DNA of 64,000 bases, taken from assembly GCA_947493255.1 (NCBI GenBank), contig CANLQK010000005.1, forward strand, positions 62,001 to 126,000, in the 5' to 3' direction. Shown in pieces: positions 61,091 through 64,000 of the stretch (within the stretch, counting starts at the first letter, position 1; every line of letters begins with the position of its first letter). The notes under the pieces are model-generated. The model was not told where the DNA came from. It searched no databases and worked only from the letters and a program-made list of their open reading frames with translations. The position numbers and the translations under genes are program-made. The stretch is from an uncultured Paracoccaceae bacterium. Its GTDB lineage: Bacteria; Pseudomonadota; Alphaproteobacteria; Rhodobacterales; Rhodobacteraceae.

Positions 61091-64000
61091 TTAGAATATA
61101 AAGTCGCCATTGCCTAAATCGTTTAGATCGAAGTTCTCGATCGTAATCGTGTTACCAGCGCCATCATCAATCACAACATCGCTGCCGACTTGGGTCATGT
61201 GGTTGGAGGTCAAGTCACTGAAATCGGTGATCTCTGTTACGGCTGAGAGGTCGATATCCTCGCCGTTGGCCGTTGAGAAATCAGTGATCGTGTCGTTACC
61301 AAAACCGTCCTCAAAAATGAAAACGTCGTTGCCGTTGCCGCCAGTAAGAACGTCATTGCCGCCGCCACCGATGAGTTCATCATTACCGCCGCCACCATTC
61401 AGCACGTCTGCGCCATTGCCGCCGTTCAGCACGTCTGCGCCACTGCCGCCATTCAGATCATCGGTGCCACTACCGCCATTCAGTTCATCGTTGCCACTGC
61501 CACCGATCAATTCATCGTTGCCACTGCCACCATTTAACTTGTCCGCGTCAGCACCACCGTTAAGTACATCGGCGCCTTTGCTGCCGTTCAGATCATCCGC
61601 GCCCGCGCCACCGTTCACGACATCGTCACCATCCAGCGCATCGATAACGTCATCGCCGTCCGTGCCATCAATCGTATCGTTGCCATCAGTGACGGCGGCA
61701 ATAAACAGATTTGCGACATCGACGGTTTGGTCATCGAAGGAGAATATTTCCACGTCACTGATCGTATCAACATCACCGGTTTCGATATGGGTCACGATGA
61801 TCGCACCATCGCCTTGATCGACGATATCAAAGTCCGCGCGGTTACCGTCAAGACGGACGGTGTCCTCGCCGGTACCGCCGTCGATCACGTCGTCATCATC
61901 ACCACCAACCAACAGATCGTCGCCTTCACCACCGTAAAGTTCATCATCGCCTTCTGCGCCGTCCAGAATGTCATTTCCGTCACCGCCGAAGAACGCGTTG
62001 TCTTTGACGTTACCGGTGATGTCATCGATGAAATCAGTACCAATAATGCTTTCGATCGAGGTCAGTTCATCGCCCTGCGCATCACCACCGATGCCGGTTC
62101 CGACGATGATTTCGAACCCGGGGATCTCTTCAGCACCTTCAGCGAACAGATCATTGAGAAACCCTAAGTCGGTAACGGTGGATTGATCCAGAACGATCTC
62201 TACCCCTGCGCCAGATGCGGAATAGTCCACGGTGTCAAACCCATTCCCGCCGAACATTTCGTCATTGCCTGCGCCACCAATGAACAGATCATCGCCAGCT
62301 ATTTCATTTCCCTCGTCAATTGCTTCGCCGAACAAAGCGTCATCGCCATCGCCGCCGTCGATCGTGTCATCGCCGTCACCGCCTTGAATGGTGTCATCGC
62401 CGTCTCCGCCATCTAGCAGATCATCGTCGCCGCCACCGCTGAGGAAATCATCGCCGGCTCCACCGAATACTTCATCGTCACCGTTGCCAGCAAACAAACT
62501 GTCTATCCCAGTCCCACCAAAAATTTCGTCTGCACCATTATCACCACTAACAACACTGCCACCGTTGCCCGCAAAAATCTGATCCGCGCCGCTACCGCCA
62601 AAAATGCTGTCAAAGTCTTCGTCGTCACCACCGAACAGCACATCTCGGCCTTCACCACCACGTATTATATCCGCGCCAGCGCCCCCATCGATGGTATCTC
62701 GGCCTGCATTGCCGCTAATGGAATCGTCATCGGCTCCGCCATTGATACTGTCATTACCATGACCGCCGCCGATGGAATCTGCGCCTGCACCGCCGAAAAT
62801 GTCATCACTTTCGGTGCCGCCAAATATTTCGTCGTCACCCCCGCCGCCGAAAAGTCTGTCGCGTCCTTCATCGCCAAAGATTCTGTCATCGCCGGCTTGA
62901 CCACGAACCGTATCGTCACCGTTACCGCCGCCGATTAGGTCATCGCCAGCGCCGCCTTCGAGAATGTCGTCATTGTCGAGGTGCACAAAAAATTCGCCTT
63001 GAAATGACAGGTCTTCGAATAATTCCAAAGCGTCAAAAGGGAAGGTTCCTAATTCGTGTCGGTCAAGAATATCTACAGACTGGGGAACAGCGGCGGTGAA
63101 AATATCACCAAAAATCACGTCATCGCCTTCTCCACCAAAGACTTCGTCATTGCCGTTGTCGCCGCCTAAAATGTCATCGCCAGTGCCACCAATGACCGTG
63201 TCATCGTCTTCACCTGCAAGGACAAAGTCCTGATTTGCGGACCCTGTGATGATGTCGTCGCCCGCACCGCCTTCTACAAACTCCACAAAGCCAAAATTCG
63301 GCGCTGCTGAGGTCGGACTAAATGCGGCCTCATCGACTGCAGTTCCTTCGATGTCTGCGGCCGTGTTGGTAAAGATAATGTCGTCGCCGTCACCACCAGA
63401 AATCACATCAAGGCCGTCGCCGCCTTGGATGGTGTCATCGCCAACATCACCATTGATCAAGTCGCGGTCGTCGCCGCCGAATAGGGCGTCGTCGCCGTCG
63501 TCGCCTACAATGACGTCTTCGCCATCACCGCCTTCGACGACATCATCGCCAGTCCCACCAAAAAGGATATCGTTGCCGTCTCCGCCGTCGATGTCATCAT
63601 TCCCAGCATCACCAGAAATGAAATCATTACCGTCGTCGCCTTCGTCACCGTTGCCGCCGTCGGAGACGACAGTGTCCCCCCCGCGCAAGAAATCGTCGCC
63701 TTCGCCCCCAAAGATGGCGTCATCACCGTCTTGGCCCCAGATGCTATCATCCCCATCATCCCCGACCAGTTCATCGCTACCGTCTCCGCCTTTGATTTCG
63801 TCGTCACCGTCGCCACCAGAAACACCGTCATTGCCAGACGATCCCTGAACAGTATCGTCACCGTCGCCGCCGAATATCAGATCGCCATCGTTGGAACCTT
63901 CGTAATTCGCAGCGATATTCGCAAAAATTGTATCGTTTCCTGCCCCGCCACTGAGGGTGTCGGAATCATCCCCCCCTTCAATGTGGTCATCGCCCGCGCC
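61091..64000 (-). CDS. Large RTX-repeat calcium-binding protein (partial, N-terminus off right edge)
   Basis: 969 C-terminal residues visible; the frame stays open to the window edge, and the first start-like codon within it (63688, TTG) is internal. It consists of dozens of nonapeptide RTX units of the form GGxGxDxLx (NGGSGNDELIGGSGNDELN, FGGAGDDFLSGGGDDDLLDG). Spacers without repeats occur near FTAAVPQSVDILDRHELGTF, VEIVLDQSTVTDLGFLND and IVDQGDGAIIVTHIETGDVD. The C-terminus (DVFIFEDGFGNDTITDFS, GNTITIENFDLNDLGNGDFI) is the usual RTX end with a type I secretion signal, so it should be secreted by an ABC/MFP/TolC system. Very acidic. Any catalytic or adhesive domain would be outside the window. 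Confidence 0.92.
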   Translation of the reverse strand, partial: GAGDDHIEGGDDSDTLSGGAGNDTIFANIAANYEGSNDGDLIFGGDGDDTVQGSSGNDGVSGGDGDDEIKGGDGSDELVGDDGDDSIWGQDGDDAIFGGEGDDFLRGGDTVVSDGGNGDEGDDGNDFISGDAGNDDIDGGDGNDILFGGTGDDVVEGGDGEDVIVGDDGDDALFGGDDRDLINGDVGDDTIQGGDGLDVISGGDGDDIIFTNTAADIEGTAVDEAAFSPTSAAPNFGFVEFVEGGAGDDIITGSANQDFVLAGEDDDTVIGGTGDDILGGDNGNDEVFGGEGDDVIFGDIFTAAVPQSVDILDRHELGTFPFDALELFEDLSFQGEFFVHLDNDDILEGGAGDDLIGGGNGDDTVRGQAGDDRIFGDEGRDRLFGGGGDDEIFGGTESDDIFGGAGADSIGGGHGNDSINGGADDDSISGNAGRDTIDGGAGADIIRGGEGRDVLFGGDDEDFDSIFGGSGADQIFAGNGGSVVSGDNGADEIFGGTGIDSLFAGNGDDEVFGGAGDDFLSGGGDDDLLDGGDGDDTIQGGDGDDTIDGGDGDDALFGEAIDEGNEIAGDDLFIGGAGNDEMFGGNGFDTVDYSASGAGVEIVLDQSTVTDLGFLNDLFAEGAEEIPGFEIIVGTGIGGDAQGDELTSIESIIGTDFIDDITGNVKDNAFFGGDGNDILDGAEGDDELYGGEGDDLLVGGDDDDVIDGGTGEDTVRLDGNRADFDIVDQGDGAIIVTHIETGDVDTISDVEIFSFDDQTVDVANLFIAAVTDGNDTIDGTDGDDVIDALDGDDVVNGGAGADDLNGSKGADVLNGGADADKLNGGSGNDELIGGSGNDELNGGSGTDDLNGGSGADVLNGGNGADVLNGGGGNDELIGGGGNDVLTGGNGNDVFIFEDGFGNDTITDFSTANGEDIDLSAVTEITDFSDLTSNHMTQVGSDVVIDDGAGNTITIENFDLNDLGNGDFIF

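Noticed and set aside
61110-63848. Several long open frames on the plus strand opposite the RTX gene (e.g. 61110-61817, 63246-63848)
   Set aside because: They are Ser/Pro-rich low-complexity shadows produced by the GC-rich repeat codons of the RTX gene.
61300-63990. Regular short repeats that look like a CRISPR or satellite array
   Set aside because: They are in frame, degenerate and encode GGxGxDxLx units, so they are coding RTX repeats, without constant repeats and unique spacers.

Overview
The window looks like a chromosomal segment of a marine alphaproteobacterium of the Rhodobacteraceae (roseobacter group). This is inferred from gene content and order: a ccrM-type GANTC methyltransferase, leuS-lptE-holA, an aminotransferase-ftsK-lolA neighbourhood, a DciA/DsbA pair divergent from mutY, a KdtA-like/lpxK pair, DUF2125 and DUF3576 proteins, and a Rhodobacter-type porin. 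I saw no rRNA, tRNA, insertion sequence, prophage or CRISPR array. Genes are densely packed on both strands. Only two stretches slightly exceed 300 bases without a well-supported gene (4253-4555 and 59127-59461).

Layout. 1-3706 (minus): a tight five-gene operon with an XRE-cupin regulator, a LysE-type exporter, two tandem GFA (formaldehyde-activating-like) proteins and a dimethylglycine/sarcosine dehydrogenase-family enzyme cut by the left edge; the regulator has its own palindromes and a hairpin over its ribosome binding site. 3803-8274: fRMsr-type methionine sulfoxide reductase, gamma-glutamyltransferase, HspQ, an AEC transporter and an SLT lipoprotein. 8350-16063: lolA, ftsK, a DapC-like aminotransferase, an amidase, and a divergent UbiH/COQ6-type hydroxylase. 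16060-25365: Trm112, a Lon-substrate-binding-domain protein, CnoX, exonuclease III, an aminotransferase, an orphan response regulator, ribA, a DMT transporter, an L,D-transpeptidase-fold protein, YggS and a porin. 25534-30143: DUF3576 lipoprotein, leuS, lptE, holA. 30195-37759: a surface-polysaccharide locus, with yjbH-yjbF and two tiny exported proteins on the minus strand, divergent from an epimerase and a sugar transferase and followed by ugd and a UDP-glucuronate 4-epimerase. 37747-49487: flavoprotein, MscS channel, enoyl-CoA hydratase, SDR, two tandem DUF2125 proteins, PmbA, CysQ, DUF4170, a divergent KdtA-like glycosyltransferase and lpxK. 49748-56274: DsbA, DciA-like, mutY, alkB, galE, ccrM, rnhB. 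56315-59126: a cluster of small, mostly exported or membrane proteins of unknown function. 59462 to the end: soluble transhydrogenase sthA, and a very large RTX-repeat protein cut by the right edge.

The most interesting places, in my judgement, are: (i) a secreted 93-residue protein overlapping a two-TM membrane protein whose C-terminus looks like an OmpR/ToxR-type winged helix, possibly an undescribed transmembrane one-component regulator with a periplasmic partner; (ii) the self-contained N-demethylation/formaldehyde operon at the left edge; (iii) the KdtA-like enzyme that appears to lack the known catalytic motifs; (iv) an array of 11-bp phased repeats in a gap between two convergent genes; (v) three GANTC sites within 39 bp just upstream of ccrM. 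All functional statements are from reading the sequence; no database search was possible.
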